A DNA stretch of 64,000 nt from Siminovitchia acidinfaciens. GTDB lineage: Bacteria; Bacillota; Bacilli; Bacillales; Bacillaceae_C. Location: contig NZ_QYTV02000002.1 in assembly GCF_003605385.1 (NCBI RefSeq), positions 497,412 to 561,411 of the forward strand, given 5' to 3'. Under the pieces are notes generated by a model. It had not been told where the DNA came from. It worked only from the letters and a program-made list of their open reading frames with translations, and did no database searches. Made by a program: the position numbers and the translations under genes. Below are positions 17,721 through 26,934 of the stretch, one piece after another; the first letter of the stretch is position 1; each line of letters starts with the position of its first letter.

Positions 17721-17999
17721 TTGTCATTGTCGTACGAAAATCAAATTGAGCTTTTAAAGGACATCATGATGAATCATTTGGAAGACTCCCAAGGCTCCGT
17801 ATCCGAATGCAGCCAAATCGGAAGACTTGTCAAGTCCTTGCTTGCCAACCAGCAGGTTGATCATCAATTGACTCCTGTTCTGCAAGAAATTTACGCTTAT
17901 TGCCAAACTGGATCACGAACACCCAGTTTGGACAGTCATATTAATGAACACCAGGAACATCTGTCTCAATGGATTGAGGATATGGATCAATTTTCGTGA
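17721..17999 (+). CDS. ytzH: YtzH-like protein
   Basis: A 92-residue, helical, acidic cytoplasmic protein ([18 protein letters not shown]...[11 protein letters not shown]...[12 protein letters not shown]), the length and pattern of B. subtilis YtzH. Function unknown. AAGGATGA precedes the TTG at 17721 by 9 bases; the in-frame ATG at 17712 sits on that site. The last 13 bases overlap the end of ytmP on the other strand. Confidence 0.85.
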   Translation: MSLSYENQIELLKDIMMNHLEDSQGSVSECSQIGRLVKSLLANQQVDHQLTPVLQEIYAYCQTGSRTPSLDSHINEHQEHLSQWIEDMDQFS

Positions 18000-18775
18000 A
18001 GTATTGTTTCTAAAAATTCTATCCAAAATTCCATTTCCTGGTAGCGCTGTTGATTTTTATGCCAGCCGATTGCAAGCAGCGTATGTGCAATGACATACCA
18101 TTTCAACCGAATCTGAAGGTGGTCCGTATACTCCAAACCATAAATCTCAAGCCAATGGTTCCATTCAGTCCTCGGAATATACCAGTATAAAAGGGGACCG
18201 ATATCCATAGCCGGATCTGCAATAGCTGCACCATCCCAGTCAATCAAATATATTTCACCATTTTCCGAGAGCAGCCAATTATTATGGTTGACATCTCCAT
18301 GGCAAACAGTAAATGTCTCACAATTGACATTCAGCAGCTCACTTTTCAGAAACTCCAGCGCTTCGTGGACACTGTGATGTGAAGCAAGTTCCTCATCAAG
18401 TGCTGACGTCACTTCCTCCAGCATCATCTCTGGCTTGTAAGGTGCTTTTCCGATACGTCCAAGCATGGATAGCAGCGGACTGGACTCATGTATTTTTTTT
18501 AAAAGTTCGGCCACGCCATCCTGGGTCATTTCCCCCGGTTTAAATTCCCGGCCGTTTAAACATTCCTGTGCGGTAATTACATCGCCGTTTTCCATCCTCT
18601 TTGTCCAAATCAGTTTAGGGACAATCCCCTCTGCTGATAATACAGCCAAAAAAGGAGAGGAATTACGTTTCAAAAAAAGCTTTTCGTTATTTTTGGATGC
18701 AAAAAAAGCCTTTCCTGTCGCTCCGCCGGCAGGAATAATTTCCCAGTCATGCTCTAATAAGTGTTTCACCGTCAT
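17987..18775 (-). CDS. ytmP: YtmP, aminoglycoside/choline kinase-like phosphotransferase
   Basis: A 262-residue member of the APH/choline-kinase fold. The catalytic loop is CHGDVNHNNWLL and the metal-binding segment is LIDWDGAAIADPAMDI. The N-terminal lobe has a nucleotide-loop-like GGATGKAF. It should transfer phosphate from ATP to a small hydroxylated substrate that is not known. It converges with ytzH, with a 13-bp overlap and no terminator between them. Confidence 0.9.
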   Translation of the reverse strand: MTVKHLLEHDWEIIPAGGATGKAFFASKNNEKLFLKRNSSPFLAVLSAEGIVPKLIWTKRMENGDVITAQECLNGREFKPGEMTQDGVAELLKKIHESSPLLSMLGRIGKAPYKPEMMLEEVTSALDEELASHHSVHEALEFLKSELLNVNCETFTVCHGDVNHNNWLLSENGEIYLIDWDGAAIADPAMDIGPLLYWYIPRTEWNHWLEIYGLEYTDHLQIRLKWYVIAHTLLAIGWHKNQQRYQEMEFWIEFLETILHEN

Positions 18776-18979
18776 TCACCTTCAATTAAATTACCGGAGG
18801 CGACACTCCGTTCATCTCGTTAGAAATAAAAAAGACAGCTATTGGATAAATGAAATACAATAGCCATCCCTCATTAAAGTGTACCGCGAACCGACTTTTT
18901 TCGTCAAGACCCAATCAATGGGATTCATTATTTTCACAAAGCTTTTTGAACAAAAAAGCAATTGCCTTGATCAGCCGGG
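18776..18979. other. Intergenic region, no gene seen
   Basis: An AT-rich upstream region of ytmP that runs into mosaic repeat copy D. I see no gene or clear promoter in it. Confidence 0.5.
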
Positions 18980-19284
18980 GCAAACAAGATGATCTTCGAG
19001 GAGGCAGTTTTTCAGTCACCACAGGGAAGATGTTGACTTCAATCACATCATGTGCAGCCTTGCAACGGGCTGATCCTCGACAGGTTGGCGCAGCGCAGGA
19101 GCACTTCCTGATCAGCTTCCTTGTCGGCTTGATGTTTGCGGGGCTAGGTACTGGCCGTCTTAAAGCGCCACGTCCTGTGGCGCCTGCGGCACTAGGCGTC
19201 CAATCCGTCGGCAGACTCAAGCAGCTATGTCCTGTCGCTTCGTCTGCACTAGGACATCCTGTCCGTCGGAGCTTGATGTAGCAC
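18980..19284 (+). repeat. Mosaic intergenic repeat, copy D
   Basis: It lacks the AAAAGCGC left end. It has the GAGGAGGCAG...CAGTCACCACAGGG block, GCGCAGGAGCAC and two tandem variants of the GTCCTGTCGCTTCG block, and ends GTCCGTCGGAGCTTGATG. Confidence 0.85.
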
Positions 19285-19347
19285 AAATTATTTTTTTAAC
19301 AAACTTGGGCGCTTAATAGATTCAATAATTCATATATGTTTACATTA

Positions 19348-20130
19348 TTAGTCCTGACGGCCACCGACACCGTAACTCCTTCTGACGCTTGTTCTAACAG
19401 CTTTTTCAAGCAGTACCCTCGCAGCACGGAACTGCATCATTTTTAATGGGGTGTTGTATGATTTCAGTTCAGTTAACCAAGTTTCATAGTTTTGTTTATC
19501 AATAAATCGTACATCATCAGGTGGATTTTGATGGGTGATATATCCATTTTCAGCAATGATTACTTTTTCTATAGGCAGTTCCGTATCATTCGTCTGAAAA
19601 ATTTGTTTGATTACTTTATCCATGCGTCTAACCGATATGATCGGATTTAACACCTTATTTTCGCCATTTTGAGTCTTTTTCTGCCAAAAATGCTCCTTTG
19701 ACCCGATAAAAAAAGCATTATCTTCATCATCCAAAAAAGACATACAAATTACCTTGGATGGAGTGACCATTATCACTTCAAGCTGTACCTTTGCCTTTTT
19801 CAATTGAAATATAGGGTTATACATCAATAAAAATGTATCGGGAAACCTCTGTAAAAGTTTGCGCAACTGAACATCGGAATATAAAGAAGAATGCGGGTAT
19901 GATTTTTCAGTAATTGTTGAACTGGCCCACTTGATTTGTGAGATGAACAGCTGGTCAAGAAAAGTCCGTTTCAAGTCCTCCACTTCGTTCGGAGCGCTTT
20001 GATTTTTAGTTTCATATTCAAGCATAGAATCCCATCTTCTTTTCTTCAGCCGGACAAATAACGAAGTGTATCGTGATAAATCAGTTTCGTAACGGGATAT
20101 ATAATCGTTTAACTTGATAAGCTGAGCCAT
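19348..20130 (-). CDS. NERD-like domain protein
   Basis: A 260-residue soluble protein. The central part (about 70-190) looks like a NERD domain: hydrophobic strands (VQLEVIMVTPSKVICMSFLD), then EHFWQKK...NPIISVRRM. NERD domains are related to nuclease folds, but catalytic residues are not obvious. The tail is basic (RTSVRRSYGVGGRQD). It lies directly downstream of thpR, as a similar gene does in B. subtilis (ytlQ, from memory). The function is unknown, though linkage to thpR may hint at an RNA-related role. Confidence 0.75.
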   Translation of the reverse strand: MAQLIKLNDYISRYETDLSRYTSLFVRLKKRRWDSMLEYETKNQSAPNEVEDLKRTFLDQLFISQIKWASSTITEKSYPHSSLYSDVQLRKLLQRFPDTFLLMYNPIFQLKKAKVQLEVIMVTPSKVICMSFLDDEDNAFFIGSKEHFWQKKTQNGENKVLNPIISVRRMDKVIKQIFQTNDTELPIEKVIIAENGYITHQNPPDDVRFIDKQNYETWLTELKSYNTPLKMMQFRAARVLLEKAVRTSVRRSYGVGGRQD

Positions 20131-20155
20131 TTAATTAGATATAACCTCTTTTCTT

Positions 20156-20719
20156 CTAGATGAGCTTAAAAGACTCTACTTTTTCATATTTTGGAGTTCT
20201 GTCAAGACGGGTTCTGTATAATGTCGCTTCCTCCAATGTAAAAATGGAGCCCGGAAGCAGGGGTGCCAGGCTTTCCTTGACGGATAGGCTTTGGAATACC
20301 CCCTGCCCCGTCCACTTCCTTGCGAGAGTGATATGCGGTTTAAATGGTCTTGTCTCCAGCTCAAAACCGGCTCGTTCACAGGCTGTAAAGACCTTGTCCC
20401 TCACTCCCGACAATGAAGAACTTTCAGTCGTATTCACCCAAAGAATTCTTGGGGAATCCGTACGCCCGAACGTACCCGCCTGATTCAAGGCCACTTGAAA
20501 TGATTGACAATCTTTCAATGCTCCTTTTACATTTGATGCGGCCTCGGCAAGACGGCGTTGATCAGCATTACCCAAAAAAGCCAGCGTGATATGGTAATCT
20601 TCACGATGAACCCAGCTTTTAAAGGGAAAGTCAACTTTTAACCGCTCGCTGATTTTTGATAAATGGGCTTTAACATCATCTGGCAATGTCATTGCAAAGA
20701 AGTAGTGGCTTGAATGCAT
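20156..20719 (-). CDS. thpR: RNA 2',3'-cyclic phosphodiesterase
   Basis: A 187-residue 2H phosphoesterase. Two catalytic HxT motifs are clear: DYHITLAFLG (near residue 43) and KPHITLARKW (near 129). It opens 2',3'-cyclic phosphate ends of RNA to 2'-phosphates and can also ligate tRNA halves in vitro. AAAGGAG lies a suitable distance before the ATG. It corresponds to ytlP of B. subtilis and is followed, 25 bases on, by the NERD-like gene, so the two are probably co-transcribed. Confidence 0.93.
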   Translation of the reverse strand: MHSSHYFFAMTLPDDVKAHLSKISERLKVDFPFKSWVHREDYHITLAFLGNADQRRLAEAASNVKGALKDCQSFQVALNQAGTFGRTDSPRILWVNTTESSSLSGVRDKVFTACERAGFELETRPFKPHITLARKWTGQGVFQSLSVKESLAPLLPGSIFTLEEATLYRTRLDRTPKYEKVESFKLI

Positions 20720-20746
20720 GGACTGATTTCTCCTTTTATTTAATTT

Positions 20747-21616
20747 TTACCTTTTAATTTCAACTTTGGTTTCTTCATTGATTTTTGCTTCGAAAAGAGT
20801 CTGCAATTTGCGGGTGACTCCTCCTGGTTTCCCGGCGCCAATGGGTTTGTCATCCACCTTGACTATTGGCATGACCTCCGAGGTAGTGCTTGTAATAAAC
20901 ACTTCATCCGCTTGGAGCAAATCAACCACTCCAAATGCTTTTTCAACAAAAGGAATACCGTTTTCTTGACAGAGCTTTGCAAGCACCTGTCTCGTGATAC
21001 CGTTAAGAATAAAATTGTCAGCCGGATGCGTAATTACTTCTCCATTTCTCACTAGATACGCATTGGAGGATGAACCTTCAGTCACTATGCCGGATCGATG
21101 CAAAATTGCTTCAAAACATCCAGCTTCAGTCGCTTCCTGTTTCGCAAGGACATTCGGAAGAAGGTTGAGGCTTTTAATATCGCAGCGAAGCCAGCGGATA
21201 TCTTCTGCCGTGATGGCGTCCACTCCACTTTCAAGTTGTCTTTCCGGTCTTGGCACCTCGTTTGTATATGCAGTTAAAACGGCCGTCGTCTGGCTGTCAG
21301 GTTTCGGAAACATGTGAGTTCTTGGCGCTGTCCCTCTCGTCACTTGCATATATACAGAGCCGAAGCCCACTCCGTTTTCTTTAACAAGTTCAGCAACAAG
21401 GTCTTCAATACGTTCCGGCGTCATAGAAATATCCATCTTTATTTTCTTTGCGCTTTGAAAAAGCCTTTCAATATGCTCTTTTGCTGTGAAAAGCTTGCCG
21501 CCATATACACGGATCACTTCATATACACCGTCACCGAATTGATAACCGCGATCCTCCAAATCAATATGTACTACTGACCGATCAAGTATTTGATCACCGA
21601 AGATGATTTTCCCCAT
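20747..21616 (-). CDS. dat: D-amino-acid transaminase
   Basis: A 289-residue fold-type IV PLP enzyme. The PLP lysine is about residue 148 in CDIKSLNLLPN; GYQFGDGVYEVIRVY and EGSSSNAYLV are typical of D-amino-acid aminotransferases. It interconverts D-alanine and D-glutamate with their oxo acids, supplying cell-wall and spore D-amino acids. AGGAGG precedes the ATG. It follows pepV after 17 bases, so the two probably share a transcript that may extend to thpR. Confidence 0.94.
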   Translation of the reverse strand: MGKIIFGDQILDRSVVHIDLEDRGYQFGDGVYEVIRVYGGKLFTAKEHIERLFQSAKKIKMDISMTPERIEDLVAELVKENGVGFGSVYMQVTRGTAPRTHMFPKPDSQTTAVLTAYTNEVPRPERQLESGVDAITAEDIRWLRCDIKSLNLLPNVLAKQEATEAGCFEAILHRSGIVTEGSSSNAYLVRNGEVITHPADNFILNGITRQVLAKLCQENGIPFVEKAFGVVDLLQADEVFITSTTSEVMPIVKVDDKPIGAGKPGGVTRKLQTLFEAKINEETKVEIKR

Positions 21617-21633
21617 TGTAATTCCTCCTGTCC

Positions 21634-23055
21634 CTATTTATCACATGCCAATTCGTAAAAAGCCTGTGCATACAAAGCGGTTGCTTTTAACAGATCTTCT
21701 ATTTCCATATATTCATCTTTTTGGTGCGCTACGTCCGGCCTTCCCGGAAACAATGCCCCAAAGGCTACACCCGTTTTCAATGAACGTGCATACGTTCCAC
21801 CGCTGATGGACATAAGTTCCGCCTTTTCGTTTGTTTGTTCCTCATATACTTTGACCAGTTTTTGGATTAATATATCATCTGCCGGCACATAATGCGGCTT
21901 CAAATTCGATAAATTGGCCACTTCAAAGTGAGCCTCATCTGCAAAACCTATAATTTTTTCCATTCCTTCCTCAAGGTTAAACGATGCCGGGTAACGCAAA
22001 TTTAAACCGAACCGGCCGCCATCTTCATCATTGAAGGTCATGATGCCGACATTAATTGTCACATCCCCCATCTTTTCATCTCGATGCTGCACTCCAAATG
22101 CCCGGCCGCGGGAGTCTCCAAAGAAAAACTGGACAGCTACTTCCACAAAGTCCTTCCCTTTCCGATCCAGCTTGATTGTGGAAAGAAAGTTTGCCAGCAG
22201 CAAACCAGCGTTTTTTCCATTATCCGGTTCCATTCCATGGGCAGAAATTCCTTCCATTTCCAATACGACATAGCCGCTTTCAACATAGTAACTTCCCGAC
22301 AGACCCTGACTGTATTTAAAATCGTTAAATAGCTGCAGCAGTTCTGTATGGTCACATTGTATGTCGAGAACCGCCCGTGCATGATCCGGAACCATATTGT
22401 AGCGTCTGCCTGAAAAGAAGGATATGAGCGTTATTTTTGCCCCTTGTTCTTTCGGGGCATTACGTTTTTGCTTCAAATCAAAGTCTGCAATCCCTTTTTC
22501 TGCATTGATAATCGGAAAGTCAGCATCGGGTGCAAATCCCATATCCGGCATTTCCTCATGTTCAAAGTAATGGTTGACACAGCGCCACTTACTTTCTTCA
22601 TCTGTCCCGATAATGAGCCGGATGCGTTTTTCAATAGGTAAACCAAGTTCTTTCACAATTTTCAGTCCATAATAAGCCGCCATCGTCGGACCTTTATCGT
22701 CAATGGCACCGCGTGCAAAGATTTTTCCATCCTTCACTTCCCCGCCATAAGGATCGACCGACCAACCGTCCCCTTCTGGAACGACATCTACATGGCACAA
22801 AGCCGCGATGAGCCCGTCGCCTGATCCCATTTCCAGATGGCCGGCAAGATTACCGACATTTTTGGTGATAAACCCATCTCTTTCACCAAGCTCTAGCATG
22901 TAATCCAAGGCTTTTTTCACTTCGGTCCCCAAAGGAGCATCTTCAGCTTTGCACGCCTCATTCAAAACGCTTTTAATCTGCAGCAATCCCTGTAAATCAC
23001 CTATCAGGTCACTCTTTCGCTTATTCACTTCTTTCTTCCAGTCAATGTTCGCCAT
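21634..23055 (-). CDS. pepV: PepV dipeptidase (M20 family)
   Basis: A 473-residue cytosolic zinc dipeptidase. Metal and catalytic motifs are ALCHVDVVPEGDGW, ARGAIDDKGPTMA, GTDEESKW, PDADFP and a C-terminal His in DVAHQKDEYMEI. The long insert between the halves is the PepV lid domain. PepV splits Xaa-dipeptides, including beta-Ala ones, in peptide use. The ATG at 23055 lies nine bases after AAAGGAG; the TTG two codons earlier is too close to it. Confidence 0.94.
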   Translation of the reverse strand: MANIDWKKEVNKRKSDLIGDLQGLLQIKSVLNEACKAEDAPLGTEVKKALDYMLELGERDGFITKNVGNLAGHLEMGSGDGLIAALCHVDVVPEGDGWSVDPYGGEVKDGKIFARGAIDDKGPTMAAYYGLKIVKELGLPIEKRIRLIIGTDEESKWRCVNHYFEHEEMPDMGFAPDADFPIINAEKGIADFDLKQKRNAPKEQGAKITLISFFSGRRYNMVPDHARAVLDIQCDHTELLQLFNDFKYSQGLSGSYYVESGYVVLEMEGISAHGMEPDNGKNAGLLLANFLSTIKLDRKGKDFVEVAVQFFFGDSRGRAFGVQHRDEKMGDVTINVGIMTFNDEDGGRFGLNLRYPASFNLEEGMEKIIGFADEAHFEVANLSNLKPHYVPADDILIQKLVKVYEEQTNEKAELMSISGGTYARSLKTGVAFGALFPGRPDVAHQKDEYMEIEDLLKATALYAQAFYELACDK

Positions 23056-23112
23056 GTACAAAAACTCCTTTGGTCAATAATCGCTTCTATCATTGTACAA
23101 CTTTTCAGCCAT

Positions 23113-24300
23113 TTAGAAAAAGGGAAAGAGACTGCGCATCAACTGAATAACTATTACATAAAATCCACACATAATAATAAATGGGATTATCAGTACCGTA
23201 GTAACAAGGTTCTTTCCTTTTACATACCCTTCTTTACCGGAATATTTCCGAGTAAACGGATGGTTCCCTATCAATTTATGCCACACGCTGCCAACCCAAA
23301 CAAGCAGGAAGAAGAAGCCTGCGGCAGCCACTGTCATTTTCAGCCAAAGTGGTGGTACAAAAACGATTGCTGCTCCGGTAACTCCAAGTACCTGCAAATA
23401 TCCCCGAATATACTCCGTATCCCGTGTGGCAACTTTTATGAACAACTCCAAAAAACCATTTCTTTCGTTTCGGTTCCTAAATATCCGGTTTGATTTTGAA
23501 TAAAGTCTTGGACTCTTTCGAACAGGTCTGGGCTTTGGAAGCTTTTCCATATCCATGGATAGACCGAAAATCATTTCAGTATAGTTATTTTTATCCTTTT
23601 CATCGATTGATAGATCCTGTTCAAAAGTATGTATCGATGTGAATCGTTTTTTCACAAGCAGCATAGAAACAATTCCATTAAATATCATGATAAATAAAAT
23701 CGGAAAAAGGCTGACAAATTGGAATGCTTCATAACTGAACCACCAAATGACTGCTGCACAGATTAAGACTGGGAGGCTTCTGAAAAGACTTCTCCAGCCC
23801 CTTACATAGGCATTCAACATTCCGTTTATTGCCATGATTAGCCACTTTAAGGAAACCCACAGTCCTAAAAAGAGGACGAGTTGCTTTATCCCAAGATTGT
23901 AGTGGTTAAACCAAAATGGGGAAATGAGCAACCCCAGCAAGGCCGCCGAAATCATTTCGGAGATGTATGATGCTGTAATCCCGCCTTGCTTCATTCCCAG
24001 CATCAGTTTCTCATTTTTTCTTAAAAAAATAATATCTGCCTCTCTGACATATGTTTTAAAATAGCCTCCCCATAATAAAAAGAAATAGAGTGTAAATAAA
24101 ATCGGAAATGGCACGAACTCAATCCAGCCAGGAGACTCAATCCACCAGGATCTGTATACAAAAACACTGATAATGACCGCTGGAATAACTAGGTAGACAA
24201 GAACCGTCCAATCAACAACTGATTTTATAATCTTATATTGATAATTCCAATTTTCCCTGATTCTATGAAAAAGAAGCCGACGACTATTCATGGATATCAT
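23113..24300 (-). CDS. EcsB-like ABC transporter permease
   Basis: A 395-residue membrane protein with about ten hydrophobic segments in two groups and a basic cytoplasmic region near 240-290. The pattern (NSRRLLFHRIRENWNYQ at the start) fits the EcsB permease family. EcsAB affects secretion, competence and regulated intramembrane proteolysis by RasP in B. subtilis. This is probably a paralogue rather than Ecs itself, which normally sits near hit/prsA. It overlaps the ATPase gene by 17 bases; the ATG at 24291 is an alternative start. Confidence 0.82.
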   Translation of the reverse strand: MISMNSRRLLFHRIRENWNYQYKIIKSVVDWTVLVYLVIPAVIISVFVYRSWWIESPGWIEFVPFPILFTLYFFLLWGGYFKTYVREADIIFLRKNEKLMLGMKQGGITASYISEMISAALLGLLISPFWFNHYNLGIKQLVLFLGLWVSLKWLIMAINGMLNAYVRGWRSLFRSLPVLICAAVIWWFSYEAFQFVSLFPILFIMIFNGIVSMLLVKKRFTSIHTFEQDLSIDEKDKNNYTEMIFGLSMDMEKLPKPRPVRKSPRLYSKSNRIFRNRNERNGFLELFIKVATRDTEYIRGYLQVLGVTGAAIVFVPPLWLKMTVAAAGFFFLLVWVGSVWHKLIGNHPFTRKYSGKEGYVKGKNLVTTVLIIPFIIMCGFYVIVIQLMRSLFPFF

Positions 24301-24988
24301 CTACCGAGGAAATACAGGAATACAAGCTGCCGTCTTCGGCACCGCATTGTGAGAGAACTTCAGGCAACGTCCCTGACGCTTTGACTGTCCCTCGTTCAAT
24401 CACGATAAAAGAATCGCATACCCGCTGGGCCGTATCCAGTATATGAGTACACATGAGTATCCCTGTTCCTTTCTCTCTTTCTTCATTAAGCATGTCAAGG
24501 AGCGTTTTTGTCGAGCCAGGATCCAGCCCCATAAATGGTTCATCAATGATCAAAAGGTCAGGCTTTGTAAACAAAGCAAGGGCAATCATCCCTTTCTGCT
24601 GCATCCCTTTTGAAAAAGTGTCGGGAAATTCATGGATCCTATCTTCCAAGCGGAATTTTTTCAATAGTGATTTGGCGTAGAGTAAATGTTCCTCTCCTAA
24701 TTGTTCAACAGCTGTGACAAATTCAAAATGCTCCCACAATGTCAGTTCATCATAAAATATCGGTCTTTCAGGTATGTATGAATAAGTCGTCCCTTCAAGC
24801 CGGATAATCTTGCCTTCTACAAAGGGCAACTCTCCGAGTATCGCTTTGATGGTCGTACTTTTCCCTGCTCCGTTTGCACCGATCATTCCAGTAAGGCCAG
24901 AGCCCTCCAAAGAAAAAGCAACTTGGGTGATTACCGCTTCGTCTGACTTATATCCGGCTTCATCTATTTTTACAGAGAGTAATGCCAA
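24284..24988 (-). CDS. EcsA-like ABC transporter ATPase
   Basis: A 234-residue ABC ATPase. Walker A is GANGAGKST, the signature is degenerate (FSKGMQQK), Walker B is LLIIDEPFMGLD and the switch His is in CTHILD. This non-LSGGQ signature is common in EcsA/export-type ATPases. It probably pairs with the overlapping permease gene. TTG start; the AAAGGG site is rather far (about 11 bases). Confidence 0.88.
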   Translation of the reverse strand: MALLSVKIDEAGYKSDEAVITQVAFSLEGSGLTGMIGANGAGKSTTIKAILGELPFVEGKIIRLEGTTYSYIPERPIFYDELTLWEHFEFVTAVEQLGEEHLLYAKSLLKKFRLEDRIHEFPDTFSKGMQQKGMIALALFTKPDLLIIDEPFMGLDPGSTKTLLDMLNEEREKGTGILMCTHILDTAQRVCDSFIVIERGTVKASGTLPEVLSQCGAEDGSLYSCISSVDDIHE

Positions 24989-25179
24989 AACAGCTTCATC
25001 CCTTTCTTTTTCATTCTGTCTATTTACGAATTAAGAGGCTCAAAGTTTCACATAGGCATGAAATGGGAATACTAAATGTGTTAAATACGACAAGATACAA
25101 CCTTTTTCTTCCAAGTTGGATATTACCCTTTCAAAAAACAAACTAATGAGTTAAAATAGAAGTGTCTGACATTTCAGTC

Positions 25180-25211
25180 TTGAAATGCAGTAAAACTATG
25201 GAGCTATAGTT
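25180..25211 (+). promoter_or_regulatory. Putative ytzE promoter with palindrome
   Basis: TTGAAA (25180-25185) precedes TATAGT (25205-25210) with a wide 19-base spacer. AACTAT (25194-25199) and ATAGTT (25206-25211) form an exact dyad across the -10. It could be an autoregulatory operator. Nothing else is seen in the gap 24989-25308. Confidence 0.35.
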
Positions 25212-25308
25212 GAAAAGGAGTTGTCCTCTGGAATAACTTACAAACCATAAATCATATACAGCGTCCGCACCATCTGCCAAGGAATTTTAAGATGAGGGAG
25301 TGGTTTTT

Positions 25309-25530
25309 TTGAAGCCGTCGACCAACAGAATGCTTACCAGAATCAAAGATGTTTACTTATACATCAAAGAAAATGGTACAGTTTCCACACGGGAACTGGC
25401 TGATGCATTCGGAAGTACACCTCGCACCATTCAAAGAGATTTGAATGTGTTAGAATACAATGACCTGATCAGCAGCCCGCGCCGCGGGAAGTGGACAACA
25501 ACAGAGAAAAAAGTCAAGGTAACATTATGA
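25309..25530 (+). CDS. ytzE: YtzE, small DeoR-type HTH regulator
   Basis: A 73-residue protein that is only the DeoR-family helix-turn-helix (TRIKDVYLYIKENG, TVSTRELADAFGSTPRTIQR, DLNVLEYNDLI), without the sugar-phosphate-sensing domain. Recognition helix about residues 40-55. It binds DNA, presumably without a ligand of its own. The TTG at 25309, 8 bases after GAGGGAG, is preferred to a GTG at 25300 that lies within that site. A short mosaic repeat starts three bases after the stop. Confidence 0.88.
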   Translation: MKPSTNRMLTRIKDVYLYIKENGTVSTRELADAFGSTPRTIQRDLNVLEYNDLISSPRRGKWTTTEKKVKVTL

Positions 25531-25533
25531 TAG

Positions 25534-25679
25534 AAAAGCGGAGGGCGACGTTTAGCGACGTACAGACTGGACGACTCCTGACGAGATAAACACGGTGAAG
25601 CTGCAGGCGAACCGATGTTGACTTATCGTAGGAAGGACGAGGAAGTCTGCTAGTCGCTGGAGCCCGTAGCTAGACATTA
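25534..25679 (+). repeat. Mosaic intergenic repeat, short copy E1
   Basis: AAAAGCGGAGGGCGACG, GTACAGACTGG, the GATGTTGACTTATCGTAGG block, then GTCTGCTAGTCGCTGGAGC and GCTAGACATTAG. It is an internally deleted version of copy E2, which follows immediately. Confidence 0.9.
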
Positions 25680-25680
25680 G

Positions 25681-26096
25681 AAAAGCGGAGGTGCCTGTTC
25701 ATCGACGCACAAACTGGAGTGGCTTCGACGAGATAAAGGATAAGGTAGTGCGAGAGTGCCAGCTTATCGGCGACAAGCATAAGACGAGCGCTGGCGAAGG
25801 CGTAGTTTGCATTCAGAAGCGATTGGCTTATGACCTCGAGCCGATGGCACTCGCAGCCGGACAACACGGCGACGAAGGCCGCCTCAAAGCGCCACATCCT
25901 GTGGCTTCGGTGGCACTAGGACATCCTGTCCGTCGGAGCCGATGTTGACTTATCGTAGGAAAGCTACTTCTGCGAGAAGCTTCCTGTGCTTTGCGACGAG
26001 CTGAACAAGGCTTCTTTGAATAAGCTATGGCGCAGGAGCACCAGAGCCGCGAAGTTTGCTAGTCGATAGGCACCGGAGCTAGACACTAGAATAGCG
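25681..26096 (+). repeat. Mosaic intergenic repeat, long copy E2
   Basis: Begins AAAAGCGGAGGTGCCTG. Carries nearly all blocks: CGACGAGATAAAGGATAAGG, CTTATCGGCGACAAGCATAA, CTTATGACCTCGAGCCGATG, CCACATCCTGTGGCTTCGG, GATGTTGACTTATCGTAGG, TGTGCTTTGCGACGAGCTGA, GGCGCAGGAGCACC and the GGAGCTAGAC end. Tandem to E1. Confidence 0.93.
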
Positions 26097-26123
26097 GAGA
26101 TTTCTTTTCGTCCCCCGCTATAT

Positions 26124-26170
26124 AAAAAAGCCTCCTGTCTTCCCATCAAGGGATGCAGGAGGCTTTTTCT
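26124..26170 (-). terminator. Terminator of the pseudouridine synthase gene
   Basis: AAAAAGCCTCCTG pairs with CAGGAGGCTTTTT; T-rich on the minus strand just after the stop. Confidence 0.9.
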
Positions 26171-26180
26171 GTTTTCGGCT

Positions 26181-26909
26181 TTATGCCTTTTGCCCATTCA
26201 CATAGTCCTTCAATCTACCAACTTCTTCATCAGTCAATTCACGGTACTCTCCGAGTTCCAGGTCTTCATCCAGTTTTAACGGTCCCATCGAGAGCCGTTT
26301 TAAATAAATGACTTTTTTCCCGACCGCCTCGAACATCCGCTTTACTTGATGAAACTTTCCTTCTGTAATAGTCAACTCAATATCCGAATATGGACCGCTC
26401 TTGATAATTTCAAGCTTTCCTGGTTTCGTCTGATAACCGTCGTCCAAAGTCACACCATTCATAAAAGCTTCTATATCCTCGTTTGTAACAGCTGAATCAA
26501 TGACTGCAAAATAAGTTTTGGGAACATCCTTTTTGGGGGACAAAAGCTGATGGGCCAATTGGCCGTCATTCGTTAAAAGGAGCATTCCTTCTGTATCTTT
26601 ATCAAGGCGACCGACCGGAAACGGTTGAAAAACCACATCCTGTTCGTCCAACAGGTCTATGACTGTCTGATCCCGCAAATCTTCTGTGGCGGAAATTACA
26701 CCTGGCGGCTTGTTCATCATAAGATAAATAAACTCCCTATAGTGTACTTCTTCTCCAAAAATCACGACAGCATCTTCATCAGGGTTTACATGAAACTTCC
26801 CGTCCTTTACAGCGTCACCGTTGATAGTGACTTTTCCGCTTTTTAATATTTTCTTTACATCTTTACGGCTTCCGTAGCCCATATTGGCCAGAAGTTTATC
26901 GATCCTCAT
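26181..26909 (-). CDS. ytzG: RsuA-family pseudouridine synthase
   Basis: A 242-residue enzyme. The N-terminal S4 RNA-binding domain is MRIDKLLANMGYGSRKDVKK...GKVTINGD (about 1-50). A pseudouridine synthase domain follows, with the catalytic Asp in GRLDKDTEGMLLLTNDG. RsuA-type enzymes modify a uridine of 16S rRNA during ribosome assembly. The ATG at 26909 follows GGAGGTG; the 21 extra upstream codons of the open frame come from the adjoining mosaic repeat. The gene name is by analogy with the B. subtilis neighbour of ytgP. Confidence 0.9.
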   Translation of the reverse strand: MRIDKLLANMGYGSRKDVKKILKSGKVTINGDAVKDGKFHVNPDEDAVVIFGEEVHYREFIYLMMNKPPGVISATEDLRDQTVIDLLDEQDVVFQPFPVGRLDKDTEGMLLLTNDGQLAHQLLSPKKDVPKTYFAVIDSAVTNEDIEAFMNGVTLDDGYQTKPGKLEIIKSGPYSDIELTITEGKFHQVKRMFEAVGKKVIYLKRLSMGPLKLDEDLELGEYRELTDEEVGRLKDYVNGQKA

Positions 26910-26934
26910 TTTTTCACCTCCAAAACATATAAAG

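Noticed and set aside
18915-19286. Open frame of 123 codons on the minus strand
   Set aside because: It lies wholly inside mosaic repeat copy D; similar frames appear in other copies and have atypical composition.
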